36,961 nt of DNA from an uncultured Clostridia bacterium (GTDB lineage: Bacteria; Bacillota; Clostridia; Oscillospirales; JAAYOS01): assembly GCA_946566645.1 (NCBI GenBank), contig CAMNWZ010000003.1, forward strand, positions 1-36,961, in the 5' to 3' direction. Every line of letters begins with the position of its first letter. Positions within the stretch are counted from its first letter, which is position 1. This document shows, piece after piece, positions 1 to 9,403 of this stretch. The notes beneath the pieces were generated by a model, which was not told the DNA's origin, did no database searches, and saw only the letters and a program-made list of their open reading frames with translations. The translations under genes and the position numbers were made by a program.

Positions 1-2
1 GG

Positions 3-1532
3 ATCCCGGGTTTCTCCTTCGACGATTTTGCTACATACAACGATAACTACTTCTTCCAGTGGATGGAGGCTCAGACCGGCATCCACATCAACTTTATCGA
101 GCCGCCGCGTACCAGCGCGACCGAGACCTTCCAGACGATGATCCTGTCGAAGGACTATCCGGACTTCGTCCAGAACGTCTACAGCTACTACTCGGGCGGC
201 CCGGACAAGGCGATAGCCGACGGATTCCTGCTCCGCCTCAACGACTATGTCGATCAGTACATGCCCAACTACAAGGCGGTCGTCTATCAGGACGAGACCA
301 CCTTCATCCAGAGCATAAGCGATACCGGCAACCTGTGGGGCGTGCATCAGATACTCGACCGCGTGCAGTCGACCGCCGACGGACTCGGCGTGCGCCAGGA
401 CTGGCTCGACCGCGCGGGTCTCAAGGCTGAGGACATCATCACGATGGAGGACATCGGAAATGTCTGCCGTGTCTTCAAGGAGTACACCTATGAGAACGTC
501 GGACCGCTCTTCCTGTCCGACGGCGCTCTCAGCTTCAGCGCGTGCCTCAACGGCGCGTACAACGTGGTCAGCCCGAAGTTCATGTCCAACGGCTTTATCA
601 ACAAGGACGGCGTTGCCACCTACTCGCCGCTCGAGCCGGGCATGAAGGCGTACATCGGTCAGATAGCCGAGTGGTATGCCGAGGGACTTGTCAACCCGAA
701 CTACATAGCCGACGCCGGAATGTACGCCGGTGAGGATCGCTGGGCGAACAGCGAGGTCGGCATCGGCGAGTTCTGCTACACCACCGACCGCACCTATGCC
801 GCGGCTGCCGCCAAGAGCGAGCTTATGCCGTCGCCCGATTTCGCGCTCACCGCTATCCCGACCCCGCGCCTGAACGCGACCGACGACCTCAAGAAGGACA
901 TACACGTCTGCGAGACCGTCTCGATAGTCAACCCGGGCTTCTCGCTCGGCGTGACCACCGCCTGCTCGAACATCGAGCTTGCCTGCAAGTGGCTGGACGT
1001 TCAGTGGACCGAGGAGGGCAAGCACGCCGCCAACTGGGGTCCGTATGAAGGCGAGAAGGGCGATGTCAACGCGACCTACTACATCGACGAGACCGACGCG
1101 AACGGCGACGGACACGTTGAGGTGTTCCAGCCGTGGATGCGCGAGAAGTACAACGGCAACCAGATATTCCTCGAGGCCAAGTTCGTCCGCTTCATCGCTC
1201 CGAACTACACCATCTGGAGCCGCTCCTGGTCGTCCATCGAGAAGCACCAGATAGAGTACATGGAGATATGGGCGCAGACCGGCACCGACTGGATGTGGCC
1301 GAGCGGAGTTACCCTCACTTCGGACGAGGGCGACGAGGCTTCGTCGATACTGACAAACTGCAACACCGCGTTTGCCGAGTGGTCGGCTAAGGTCATAACC
1401 GGCGAGAAGTCGATAGACACCTACGACACCGAGCTTGTTCCGATGCTCCAGGGCATGAACATCGACCGCGCGGTTGAGCTGTATCAGGCTGCTTACGACC
1501 GCTACATGGCGCGTGTGCAGTACCTGGGCTAA
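3..1532 (+). CDS. Extracellular solute-binding protein (family 1, LipO-like), 5' truncated by window edge
   Basis: Open frame continues upstream of the listed ATG to base 3 (IPGFSFDDFATYNDNYFFQWMEAQTGIHINF...); the 'WMEAQTGIHINF' segment and overall length are typical of clostridial sugar-ABC binding proteins. Confidence 0.85.
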   Translation: MPGFSFDDFATYNDNYFFQWMEAQTGIHINFIEPPRTSATETFQTMILSKDYPDFVQNVYSYYSGGPDKAIADGFLLRLNDYVDQYMPNYKAVVYQDETTFIQSISDTGNLWGVHQILDRVQSTADGLGVRQDWLDRAGLKAEDIITMEDIGNVCRVFKEYTYENVGPLFLSDGALSFSACLNGAYNVVSPKFMSNGFINKDGVATYSPLEPGMKAYIGQIAEWYAEGLVNPNYIADAGMYAGEDRWANSEVGIGEFCYTTDRTYAAAAAKSELMPSPDFALTAIPTPRLNATDDLKKDIHVCETVSIVNPGFSLGVTTACSNIELACKWLDVQWTEEGKHAANWGPYEGEKGDVNATYYIDETDANGDGHVEVFQPWMREKYNGNQIFLEAKFVRFIAPNYTIWSRSWSSIEKHQIEYMEIWAQTGTDWMWPSGVTLTSDEGDEASSILTNCNTAFAEWSAKVITGEKSIDTYDTELVPMLQGMNIDRAVELYQAAYDRYMARVQYLG

Positions 1533-1538
1533 GGTCGT

Positions 1539-2711
1539 ATGGAGTGGAAAACTCTTTGGCACTACCATCTGGTGAACTTCGGCAGACCGCTGGGCGACAT
1601 TAAGGATCACACTCAGCGGCTCCGCCTGTTCACCACGATAGGCGGCGACAGGCTTCGCCTGAAGCTGGATAACCGATACAATCAGGGGGAGATGCGCGTC
1701 GGCTCGATCGAGGTCGAAGCCGGCGGCGCACTCCGCAAGCTGACCGTCGGCGGCAGCACGGATGTCGTGCTCAAACCGGGGGAGACTGTGCTGACCGATC
1801 CGGTCGAGATAAAGACCGAGCCGGGACAGTGGCTGGACGTGTATATGCACATCGCGGAGATGACCGGGGTGTGCGCCATGTGCCAGACCTGGTCGGCGAA
1901 GATGTGGCAGTCGGAGTTCTATCCCGCGGGGGACAGGTCGGTCGTCAAGGAGAGCGTAGATCTGTTCGAGCACCTGCGGATGGACGTCCACAAGCCCGCC
2001 GCGCTGTTCGGCATCAGCCACATAGATGTCGAGACCGACGAGCGCGTCCGCACGATAGCGCTGTTCGGCGACTCGATAACGCACATGTCCTATTACTACG
2101 ACCCGCTGCTCGGACGCGTTGCAGACGAGTTTGCGGGAAGGGCGTCGCTTGCGAACGAGGGCATAGGCGGCAACCGGCTATGCCACGACCCGGCGATCTT
2201 CAAGATGATAAACCAGCCGGCGACTATGTTCGGACCCGCGGGCTACAAGCGGTTCGAGGGCGACCTCTACACCGACATGACCCCGGACGTAGTGCTTCTC
2301 ATGGAGGGCATAAACGACTGCTCGCACGGATACCAGTTCGGCGAGGAGGACAAGGTGCCGTCGTTTGAGGAGTTCGTGTCGCGCCTTACCGAGTGTGTGG
2401 ACTGCGCGCATAAGTACGGGAGCCGCATATATCTCTGCACGGTCATGCCCGCTTCCGCGTTTGACAAGGAGGCGTGGCATCCCGAGTATGAGAGTCTGCG
2501 CAGCGCGATAAACGACTGGATACGCGGGCAGAAGATCGCCGACGGAGTCATCGACTTCGACGCGGAGATGCGCGATCCGAACGAGCCGAGCAGCCCGATA
2601 GGCGCGCTGATGATGGAGGACGGGCTGCATCCGGACACCCCGGGCGGGGAGAAAATGGCAAGCATCGTGCCGCTCGACCTGCTCATCAACCGAGAACAGA
2701 CATACTGCTGA
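1539..2711 (+). CDS. SGNH/GDSL-family hydrolase (probable carbohydrate esterase)
   Basis: Motifs IALFGDSIT, NEGIGGNR, MEGINDC and DGLHPD match SGNH blocks I, II, III and V. Confidence 0.85.
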   Translation: MEWKTLWHYHLVNFGRPLGDIKDHTQRLRLFTTIGGDRLRLKLDNRYNQGEMRVGSIEVEAGGALRKLTVGGSTDVVLKPGETVLTDPVEIKTEPGQWLDVYMHIAEMTGVCAMCQTWSAKMWQSEFYPAGDRSVVKESVDLFEHLRMDVHKPAALFGISHIDVETDERVRTIALFGDSITHMSYYYDPLLGRVADEFAGRASLANEGIGGNRLCHDPAIFKMINQPATMFGPAGYKRFEGDLYTDMTPDVVLLMEGINDCSHGYQFGEEDKVPSFEEFVSRLTECVDCAHKYGSRIYLCTVMPASAFDKEAWHPEYESLRSAINDWIRGQKIADGVIDFDAEMRDPNEPSSPIGALMMEDGLHPDTPGGEKMASIVPLDLLINREQTYC

Positions 2712-2726
2712 GAAAGGGGAACGACA

Positions 2727-4247
2727 ATGAACAAGTACACTTACGAGTACAAAAAGCCGGTCGTCCAGACCAAGTTCGGCAAGCTGCGCGGAGTGACTTA
2801 CGGCGGCGTGAACATCTTCATGGGTGTCAAGTACGCCGAGGCGAAGCGCTTCCATATGCCGGTGGAGCAGCAGCCGTGGGAGGGCGTGAAGAACGCCTTC
2901 ACCTACGGACCGATAACCCACCAGATGATGCCGCCCAACCCGCCATCCTTCTACCGCGGACTGCATATGCTGCAGAAGCAGAGCGAGGACTGCCAGAACC
3001 TGAACATCTGGGCGCCCAAGACCGAGAACGGCGAGAAGAAGCCGGTGTTCGTGTGGATGCACGGCGGCGGATTCTTCGCGGGCAACGCGCTTGAGGAGTA
3101 TTCGTTCGACGGCTTCAACATGTGCCACTACGGCGACGTGGTGTTCGTGTCGATAAACCACCGCCTGAACCTGCTCGCGCACATGAACCTTGCCGACTTC
3201 GGCGACGAGTACAAGAACTCGGTCAACGTGGGAATAGCCGACCTGGTTGCGGCGCTCAAGTGGATACACGAGAACATCGCGGCGTTCGGCGGCGATCCGG
3301 AAAACGTGACCATCTGCGGTCACTCGGGCGGCGGCGCGAAGGTCCAGTGCATGTACCAGATAGAGGAGGCTGCCCCCTACTTCCAGAAGGGCATCGTCCT
3401 CAGCGGCGTCATGGGACCGTCCTCCCCGACAGCCGACGCGGACAGCCGCAAGCTGGCAAACGCGATAATGGCGGAGATAGGCGCGACTAAGGAGCATCCG
3501 GAGAGGATGTACGAGGTGTCGTTTGAGGAGCTGGCGGCTGCGGCGCGCAAGGTCACCGCGGGCACTCGCATGGGCGGCTGGTCGCCGGTCGCGAACGACT
3601 GGTTCCCCGGCTTCCCGGCGGACGTCGGCTTCATGCCCGGCTCGAAGGACAAGCCGCTGATATTCGGCTCGGTGCTCGGCGAGTTCCCGACCGTCCGCTT
3701 TGAGTCGGACGAGAAGGACGCCATGACCGACGCTGACAAGGTGGCGTTCATCAAGAAGCAGTTCGGCGACAAGGCGGACAAGCTGATGGAGCTGTTCCGT
3801 AAGGCGTATCCGACCCACGATGTCATCGACGTTGTTCAGATGGATTCGCGCGTGCGCATGAACACCCAGGAGACCGCGCTCATCCACTCGAAGAACGGCA
3901 AGAACAACACCTACATCTACATCGCGTCCTACTGCGCGCCGGAGGACGGATGGGTCCCGCTGTGGCACGGCGGCGACGTCGGTTACATCTTCATGAACGA
4001 GGACCGCGTGTTCGTGCTCAACGAGCCGATATACGGCGAGAAGCTGGCGAACATCTTCAGCACGCTCACGCTGAACTTCGTCAAGAACGGCGATCCGAAC
4101 AACAAGTACCTGCCCGAGTGGAAGCCGATTACCGAGAAGAACCACTACGCAATGGTCATCGACCGCGAGTGTGCCTGCCTCGACGGCTTCGACGAGGAGC
4201 TGGTCGCGGAGGTTGCCAAGGTCACTCCCAGCCCGTTCGGAAAGTAA
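2727..4247 (+). CDS. Carboxylesterase type B family protein
   Basis: VWMHGGGFFAGN oxyanion-hole motif, EDCQNLNIWAP, nucleophile elbow GHSGGG; good RBS (aaagggga). Confidence 0.85.
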   Translation: MNKYTYEYKKPVVQTKFGKLRGVTYGGVNIFMGVKYAEAKRFHMPVEQQPWEGVKNAFTYGPITHQMMPPNPPSFYRGLHMLQKQSEDCQNLNIWAPKTENGEKKPVFVWMHGGGFFAGNALEEYSFDGFNMCHYGDVVFVSINHRLNLLAHMNLADFGDEYKNSVNVGIADLVAALKWIHENIAAFGGDPENVTICGHSGGGAKVQCMYQIEEAAPYFQKGIVLSGVMGPSSPTADADSRKLANAIMAEIGATKEHPERMYEVSFEELAAAARKVTAGTRMGGWSPVANDWFPGFPADVGFMPGSKDKPLIFGSVLGEFPTVRFESDEKDAMTDADKVAFIKKQFGDKADKLMELFRKAYPTHDVIDVVQMDSRVRMNTQETALIHSKNGKNNTYIYIASYCAPEDGWVPLWHGGDVGYIFMNEDRVFVLNEPIYGEKLANIFSTLTLNFVKNGDPNNKYLPEWKPITEKNHYAMVIDRECACLDGFDEELVAEVAKVTPSPFGK

Positions 4248-4258
4248 AAACAGCATAA

Positions 4259-4294
4259 AAAAGTCGACGCACCCGAGCGGATGCGTCGACTTTT
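4259..4294. terminator. Bidirectional intrinsic terminator between convergent genes
   Basis: aaaagtcgacgca-(loop)-tgcgtcgactttt, 13-bp perfect stem ending in T/A tracts. Confidence 0.85.
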
Positions 4295-4307
4295 GTTTTG
4301 CCCAGAT

Positions 4308-5189
4308 TTACGCCTTTCCGTGCGCCTCTATTCGGCTTATCAGATAGCGCCCGACCTTTGCCATAAGCGCGCTCGCGTCCGGCTCAAGCTCCTTCGGGAA
4401 GGGATAGAGGAAGTTGTCCGCCTCGAAGGTGAAGTCGCCCTCATAGCCGATCTCGCCGAGCGCGGCGGCTATCGACTCCCAGTCCAGCTTCTCGACAAAC
4501 GGCATGGTGTGGCAGTCGCGGACATAGTTCACGTCGTGGACGTGCAGGGCTTTCAGCCGCTTTGAGCCCATCGCGCGGATGAAATCGGCGGGTTCGATGC
4601 CGATGAGCGCGCTGTGACCGATGTCCAGGCAGCCGACTATCCACTTGCTGTCCAGCTCGTCGAGCATGGCGCAGAACTCCTCCGGCTGCGCGCAGACGCT
4701 GTCCACGATGTAGCGCCGACGCTGGTCATACTGCCACATGTTTTCAACGCACACGCGGATGCCGTACTCCTCGCAGTAGGGGATAAGCGAGCGGTAGAAC
4801 TTGATGTTCATGTCGTACAGCTCGTGCCTGTTCGGCGCGTAGGTCAGGTGCTGCACCGGATGGACGACTATCTTCTCAACGCCCATCGTCGCCGCCGCCT
4901 GCATCGCGCGAAGGATGCGTTCGCGTATCACACTGTCGAACGGCTCCTCGCCCTTGGAGGACGGGAAGGGCGCGTGTGCCTGCGCAAAGCCGATGCCGCA
5001 CTCGTCGCCGATGGCTCTCAGCTTCTTCGCATGCTCCTTCCAGCCGTCGCCGCACCAGTGGCAGTCGTCGTTCAGCATCTCGAAAAACGACCAGTCGACC
5101 GCGTCAAATCCCGCCTTCGCGAGAATCCGCACGCACTCCTCGTCGCCGAATCTCTTTGCCAGACACTCGGTCTGTGTTACAAGACGCAT
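4308..5189 (-). CDS. Sugar phosphate isomerase/epimerase (xylose isomerase-like TIM barrel)
   Basis: MRLVTQTECLAKRFGDEECVRILAKAGFDAVDWS..., VCVENMWQ, GCLDIGHSAL, LHVHDV patterns; RBS ggaggaaaaact. Confidence 0.8.
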   Translation of the reverse strand: MRLVTQTECLAKRFGDEECVRILAKAGFDAVDWSFFEMLNDDCHWCGDGWKEHAKKLRAIGDECGIGFAQAHAPFPSSKGEEPFDSVIRERILRAMQAAATMGVEKIVVHPVQHLTYAPNRHELYDMNIKFYRSLIPYCEEYGIRVCVENMWQYDQRRRYIVDSVCAQPEEFCAMLDELDSKWIVGCLDIGHSALIGIEPADFIRAMGSKRLKALHVHDVNYVRDCHTMPFVEKLDWESIAAALGEIGYEGDFTFEADNFLYPFPKELEPDASALMAKVGRYLISRIEAHGKA

Positions 5190-5206
5190 AGTTTTTCCTC
5201 CAAAAT

Positions 5207-6010
5207 TTATTTGTTTCCGAGCGTTGTCGTGCGGTTGAACGCCTCGACCACCGCGTCGATGACCGCGCCGCGAAATCCGTTCCGCTCAAGCGCGTGCACT
5301 CCCTCGATCGTCGCGCCGGCGGGGGAGCAGACCGCGTCCTTCAGCGCGCCGGGATGCTCGCCTGTCTCGAGCACCATCTTGCCCGCGCCGACCAGCGTCT
5401 GTGCCGCGTACTGCATGGCTTTCGCGCGCGGAAGCCCGCACTTCACGCCCGCGTCGGCAAGCGCCTCGATGAACATGTAGGCAAACGCAGGACCGCATCC
5501 GCTGACCGCGCCCGACGCGTGCGAAAACTTCTCGTCCTGCTCGGCTACGACTCCGCTGAGGCGCATCGCGTGCAGGAACTCGGCGTGCTGCGCGTCATTT
5601 ACGAGCGAGTTTTTGGTGTACTGGGTCATGCCCTCGCCGACCGCCACCGGCGTGTTCGGCTTGATTATGATGACCGGATATTCGCCGCCCGCCATCGAGC
5701 AGAGCTGTGCGATGGATATGCCCGCCGCCATCGACACGAGCACGAAGCCGTTCGACCGCGCGGCGAGCGCCGGCTTTATCTCGTCGAGCAGCTTGTCTGT
5801 CACCTGAGGCTTTGCGCCGAGGAAGATGAATCCGCACTCGGCGGCTATCGTTTGGGTATCGCTTATCACCGCGCCGGTGTCCGCGCTTATTGCCGCCATC
5901 TTCTCGGGATGGTGGTCGGAAAGCAGCACCGGCTCGTCGACCGCCTTTGCCACGGCGCGGGCGAGCGCACCGCCCATGTTGCCGCAGCCGATAAATCCGA
6001 ATTTGCTCAT
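5207..6010 (-). CDS. proC: Pyrroline-5-carboxylate reductase
   Basis: MSKFGFIGCGNMGGALARA..., FLGAKPQV, SMAAGISIAQL, MPNTP-like IKPNTPVAVGEGMT, VSGCGPAFAYMFIEALADAGVKCGLPRAKA. Start placed at internal Met rather than the longest-ORF start. Confidence 0.93.
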   Translation of the reverse strand: MSKFGFIGCGNMGGALARAVAKAVDEPVLLSDHHPEKMAAISADTGAVISDTQTIAAECGFIFLGAKPQVTDKLLDEIKPALAARSNGFVLVSMAAGISIAQLCSMAGGEYPVIIIKPNTPVAVGEGMTQYTKNSLVNDAQHAEFLHAMRLSGVVAEQDEKFSHASGAVSGCGPAFAYMFIEALADAGVKCGLPRAKAMQYAAQTLVGAGKMVLETGEHPGALKDAVCSPAGATIEGVHALERNGFRGAVIDAVVEAFNRTTTLGNK

Positions 6011-6020
6011 GTGTGCTGCC

Positions 6021-6851
6021 TCACAGACCGAGCACGTCGCGTATGTAGATGCGCGAGACCTCGGCGGAGTGGAAGTTGCCGACTTCGGGACGGTCAAGCT
6101 CCACGCAGAGAACGCCGTCGAAGCCGACCTCCTCCAGCGCAGCCTTGACGGCGGGGAAGTCGACCGTGCCGTGACCGAGCGCGCGGAAGGTGCCCATCTT
6201 TGCGAAGCCCTCGGCGGACTTAAGCGCGAAGGTGTCCACGTCCTTGAGGTGCATATAGCCGATGCGGCTGCCGTACTGCTTGATTATCGCGGCGGGGTCG
6301 ATGCCCGCGAGGGTGGTGTGCGCGGTGTCGAAGCAGAAGCTGACATTCTTCGGGTCGGTGTGCTCGGCGAAGTAGTCGATGTCGCTCTGCGAGAAGACCG
6401 CCGTGCCGTAGTGCGGGTGGAAGGTGAGGGTCACGCCCTTGGTCTTCGCGTACTCGCCGACGCGGTTGGAAATTTCGCATATCTTGTCGAGCAGCTCGGG
6501 GTTTGTCGGCTGCTCGGGCGCGCCGTCCCTGCCGAAGCCCGCGTGCTGGCAGTTGAACCACTTTCCGCCTATCGCCGCGAGGAAGTCTATCTGTTTGCAG
6601 CTGACCTCCACCATCTTTTCGACATCGTCGGTGAAGTGACCGTAGAGGTTGACTATCTCGACGTTATACTTCTTCGCGAGGTCTATAAGCTCCTGCGGGT
6701 TTTCGGCGTAGTAGTCGCGGATGAACGCGAAGTTTTCGATGTAGTCGTAGCCGAGGAACTTCAGCTCCTTGAACGACTGCTCGAGCGCAGCCTTCGCCGC
6801 CGCGGGTTCGTGATTGGTTATCCATGTCCAGCTTGTGTACGCAACTTTCAT
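6021..6851 (-). CDS. Sugar phosphate isomerase/epimerase (xylose isomerase-like TIM barrel)
   Basis: MKVAYTSWTWITNHEP..., LTFHPHYGTAVFSQSDIDYF, SFCFDTAHTTLAG, YMHLKDV. Confidence 0.8.
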   Translation of the reverse strand: MKVAYTSWTWITNHEPAAAKAALEQSFKELKFLGYDYIENFAFIRDYYAENPQELIDLAKKYNVEIVNLYGHFTDDVEKMVEVSCKQIDFLAAIGGKWFNCQHAGFGRDGAPEQPTNPELLDKICEISNRVGEYAKTKGVTLTFHPHYGTAVFSQSDIDYFAEHTDPKNVSFCFDTAHTTLAGIDPAAIIKQYGSRIGYMHLKDVDTFALKSAEGFAKMGTFRALGHGTVDFPAVKAALEEVGFDGVLCVELDRPEVGNFHSAEVSRIYIRDVLGL

Positions 6852-6870
6852 CGTGGTGTCCTCCTTTTAA

Positions 6871-8079
6871 TCAGTCGTCCAGAATTCCGTGCATCGGGTT
6901 GTTCGCCATCGGCGCGGTGCGTGCGTACTTGGTGGTGAGTTTCACACGCTCGCCGCTCGCGCTCGATTTCGAGAAGCTGGTGAGTATCTCCAAAACGTGC
7001 AGCTGCTGCTGATAGTCGGCGCGGTGTCCGCGTCCGGTCTTTAGCGCCTTTGCCATGTCCGCAAGACCGAGCGCGCGGCTGTTCACGCAGTAGTCGAACA
7101 TCAGCGGTATCTCCTTATAGCCCATATACGGGTCGGGACGCCCCTTCTTCATAAGCGCCGGGTCGACCGCGGGCGCGGCAGCCATGTCCTCCGGACGGAG
7201 CAGCATCACCGGACCGCCGAAGGTGTTCGGGTCGGGCACGATGAGCGTTCCCTTGGTGCCGTAGACCTCGAACCGCGCCTGCGACGTCCAGGGGTAGTAC
7301 ACGTCGAAGGTGGTGCATATCTGCGCTATCGCGCCGTTCGAGAACTCGATGCTGCCGGTCAGGTGGGTGTCCACGTCGACCGCGATGTGCTCGCCGCGAT
7401 GAGGCTCGGAGGTGATGATGCGGTCGGTGAAGCTTTTCTTCGTCATGCCGAACACCGACTTTGCCTCGCCGAGCAGCTGGACGAGCGCGGTGACATAGTA
7501 GGGACCCATGTCCATCATCGGACCGCCGCCGCGCTTGTAGTAGAACTCGGGGTCGGGGTGCCAGGTCTCGTGACCGTGACAGACCATCGCACAGGTCGCG
7601 CCGAGCGGGTCGCCTATCATGCCGCTGTCGATGACCTGACGCGCCGTCTGGATGCCCGCGCCCATGAATGTGTCCGGCGCGCCGCCGAGCTGAAGTCCCT
7701 GCTTCTGAGCGAGCGCGACAAGCTCGGTCGCCTCCTCCATGTCCACCGCGAGCGGCTTTTCCGAGTAGACGTGCTTGCCGTGAAGCAGAGCCTGCTTGGT
7801 CACGTCGAAGTGCTCGTACGGTCGGGTGATGTTCAGCACCAGCTCGACCTCGGGGTCGTCGAACGCCTCGTACATATCCTTGTATATCTTCGGCACACGG
7901 ACTTTCGCGCCCTTCTCGATCTCGCCCTTGACGTAGTCGACACCCCTCTGTGCGCGCTCGGGTATCAGGTCGCACACACCCACAAGCTCAAGCTCGCTGA
8001 AGGTATGTGTGATGTTCTGCAGGTAGATGCCGCTGATGGCGCCGACGCCTATCATGGCAATTTTGGTCGTATGTCCCAT
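6871..8079 (-). CDS. Gfo/Idh/MocA family oxidoreductase
   Basis: KIAMIGVGAISGIYLQNI Rossmann motif, HGKHVYSEKPLAVDMEEA; start at MGHTTKIAM with RBS aaaggaggt. Confidence 0.9.
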   Translation of the reverse strand: MGHTTKIAMIGVGAISGIYLQNITHTFSELELVGVCDLIPERAQRGVDYVKGEIEKGAKVRVPKIYKDMYEAFDDPEVELVLNITRPYEHFDVTKQALLHGKHVYSEKPLAVDMEEATELVALAQKQGLQLGGAPDTFMGAGIQTARQVIDSGMIGDPLGATCAMVCHGHETWHPDPEFYYKRGGGPMMDMGPYYVTALVQLLGEAKSVFGMTKKSFTDRIITSEPHRGEHIAVDVDTHLTGSIEFSNGAIAQICTTFDVYYPWTSQARFEVYGTKGTLIVPDPNTFGGPVMLLRPEDMAAAPAVDPALMKKGRPDPYMGYKEIPLMFDYCVNSRALGLADMAKALKTGRGHRADYQQQLHVLEILTSFSKSSASGERVKLTTKYARTAPMANNPMHGILDD

Positions 8080-8115
8080 GCGAATACCTCCTTTTTTGTG
8101 AAAACTGCCAAATAC

Positions 8116-8144
8116 AGTATACAGCATCTATCAGCGAATTTCAA
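8116..8144 (-). promoter_or_regulatory. Sigma70-like promoter for the Gfo/Idh-TIM-proC-TIM operon
   Basis: Minus strand TTGAAA - 17 bp - TATACT. Confidence 0.65.
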
Positions 8145-8148
8145 CAGC

Positions 8149-8177
8149 TTGCAAAAAACATTTATCCGCGCTATACT
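8149..8177 (+). promoter_or_regulatory. Sigma70-like promoter for M20 amidohydrolase operon
   Basis: TTGCAA - 17 bp - TATACT, upstream of RBS ggagggga. Confidence 0.65.
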
Positions 8178-8209
8178 TTAACTACGAACCGAGTTTTGGA
8201 GGGGAAAGC

Positions 8210-9400
8210 ATGAGTTTTTACAACGAAGCGCAGGCGATGGCGGGATACCTCACCGACCTTCGCCGCGAGTTTCACCGCCATCCGTGCATAAGCCGCGAGG
8301 AGTTCTGGACGGCGGAGCGCATCGAGCGCGAGCTTGACGCGATTGGCGTGACCGAGCATCGGCGCGTGGACGGAAGCGCGGTGGTCGCGTCGATATTCGG
8401 CGAGAAGGAGGGCGGTCGGGTGATGGCGCTCCGTGCAGACATCGACGCGCTTGCGATACGTGAGGCGGACGAGACGCGCGAGTACCGCAGCCGCGAGGAG
8501 GGCAAGATGCACGCCTGCGGTCACGACGCGCACACCTCGGCGCTGATAGGTGCCGCAAGGCTGCTTATGGCGCACAGGAGCGAATTCGGCGGCGAGGTAC
8601 GGCTGATATTCGAGCACGCGGAGGAGATGGGCTACGGCGCGCGGGTGCTGATACGCGAGGGCGTGCTTGACGGCGTGGGACGGATATTCGGAGTGCACAT
8701 GGCACCGGACATGGTCTGCGGCAAGGTCGGCGTGCGCGTAGGACCGAACGTCGCGTCGGTCGACCACTTCACCGTGAAGGTACACGGCGAGGCGGCGCAC
8801 GTCTCCGTTCCGCACCAGGGGGTGGACGCGCTGTACATCGCGAGCCAGATAGTCGTCGCGCTCCAGGCACTCGTCACGCGGCGCTCGTCGCCGGTCGAGC
8901 CGCTGGTGATAGGCGTCGGCAAGCTGCACGCGGGCAGCTCGTACAACATCGTCGCGCCGTATGCCGAGCTTGAGGGCACCACCCGCGCGTTTACGCCTGA
9001 GCGCCGCGAAACCACCAACGCCGAGATAGACAAGCTGTGCAAGGGCATCGCCGAGATCTACGGCGGCAGCGCGGAGATCGAGTGGGAGGACTTCGGCTCG
9101 TCGATAATCAATCCCGAAGGCCCTTGCGCGGAGGCGGGAGAGGTCGTAACCGACCTGTTCGGCAGTGACGCGCTTGTCACCGACCGTCCGATATGCTGCA
9201 TCGGCGACGATTTCAGCGAGTATCAACTGAAAGTGCCGGGGGTGTACGCGTTTGTCGGAAGCTGCGATCCGACCCGTCCGGACACCGGCGTTCCGCTGCA
9301 CAACGACCGCTTCGACATAGACGAGCGGGTGATACCGATGGTCGCCGCGATGCACGCCGAGTACGCCGTGCGCTATCTCACCGGAAAGCTCGAGAAGTAG
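8210..9400 (+). CDS. M20-family amidohydrolase/peptidase (hippurate/IAA-amidohydrolase-like)
   Basis: ADIDALAI, MHACGHDAHTSALIGAARLL, FEHAEEMGYGARVLI, FGVHMAPDM. Confidence 0.9.
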   Translation: MSFYNEAQAMAGYLTDLRREFHRHPCISREEFWTAERIERELDAIGVTEHRRVDGSAVVASIFGEKEGGRVMALRADIDALAIREADETREYRSREEGKMHACGHDAHTSALIGAARLLMAHRSEFGGEVRLIFEHAEEMGYGARVLIREGVLDGVGRIFGVHMAPDMVCGKVGVRVGPNVASVDHFTVKVHGEAAHVSVPHQGVDALYIASQIVVALQALVTRRSSPVEPLVIGVGKLHAGSSYNIVAPYAELEGTTRAFTPERRETTNAEIDKLCKGIAEIYGGSAEIEWEDFGSSIINPEGPCAEAGEVVTDLFGSDALVTDRPICCIGDDFSEYQLKVPGVYAFVGSCDPTRPDTGVPLHNDRFDIDERVIPMVAAMHAEYAVRYLTGKLEK

Positions 9401-9403
9401 ACG

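Noticed and set aside
1-10. GGATCCCGGG (BamHI/SmaI) at the very start, with a fosmid-like total length
   Set aside because: The bases are also in frame with the solute-binding protein, so cloning-vector origin cannot be shown.
2178-4256. 692-aa minus-strand ORF opposite the carboxylesterase
   Set aside because: Same antisense codon-bias artefact; no recognisable domain, no RBS.
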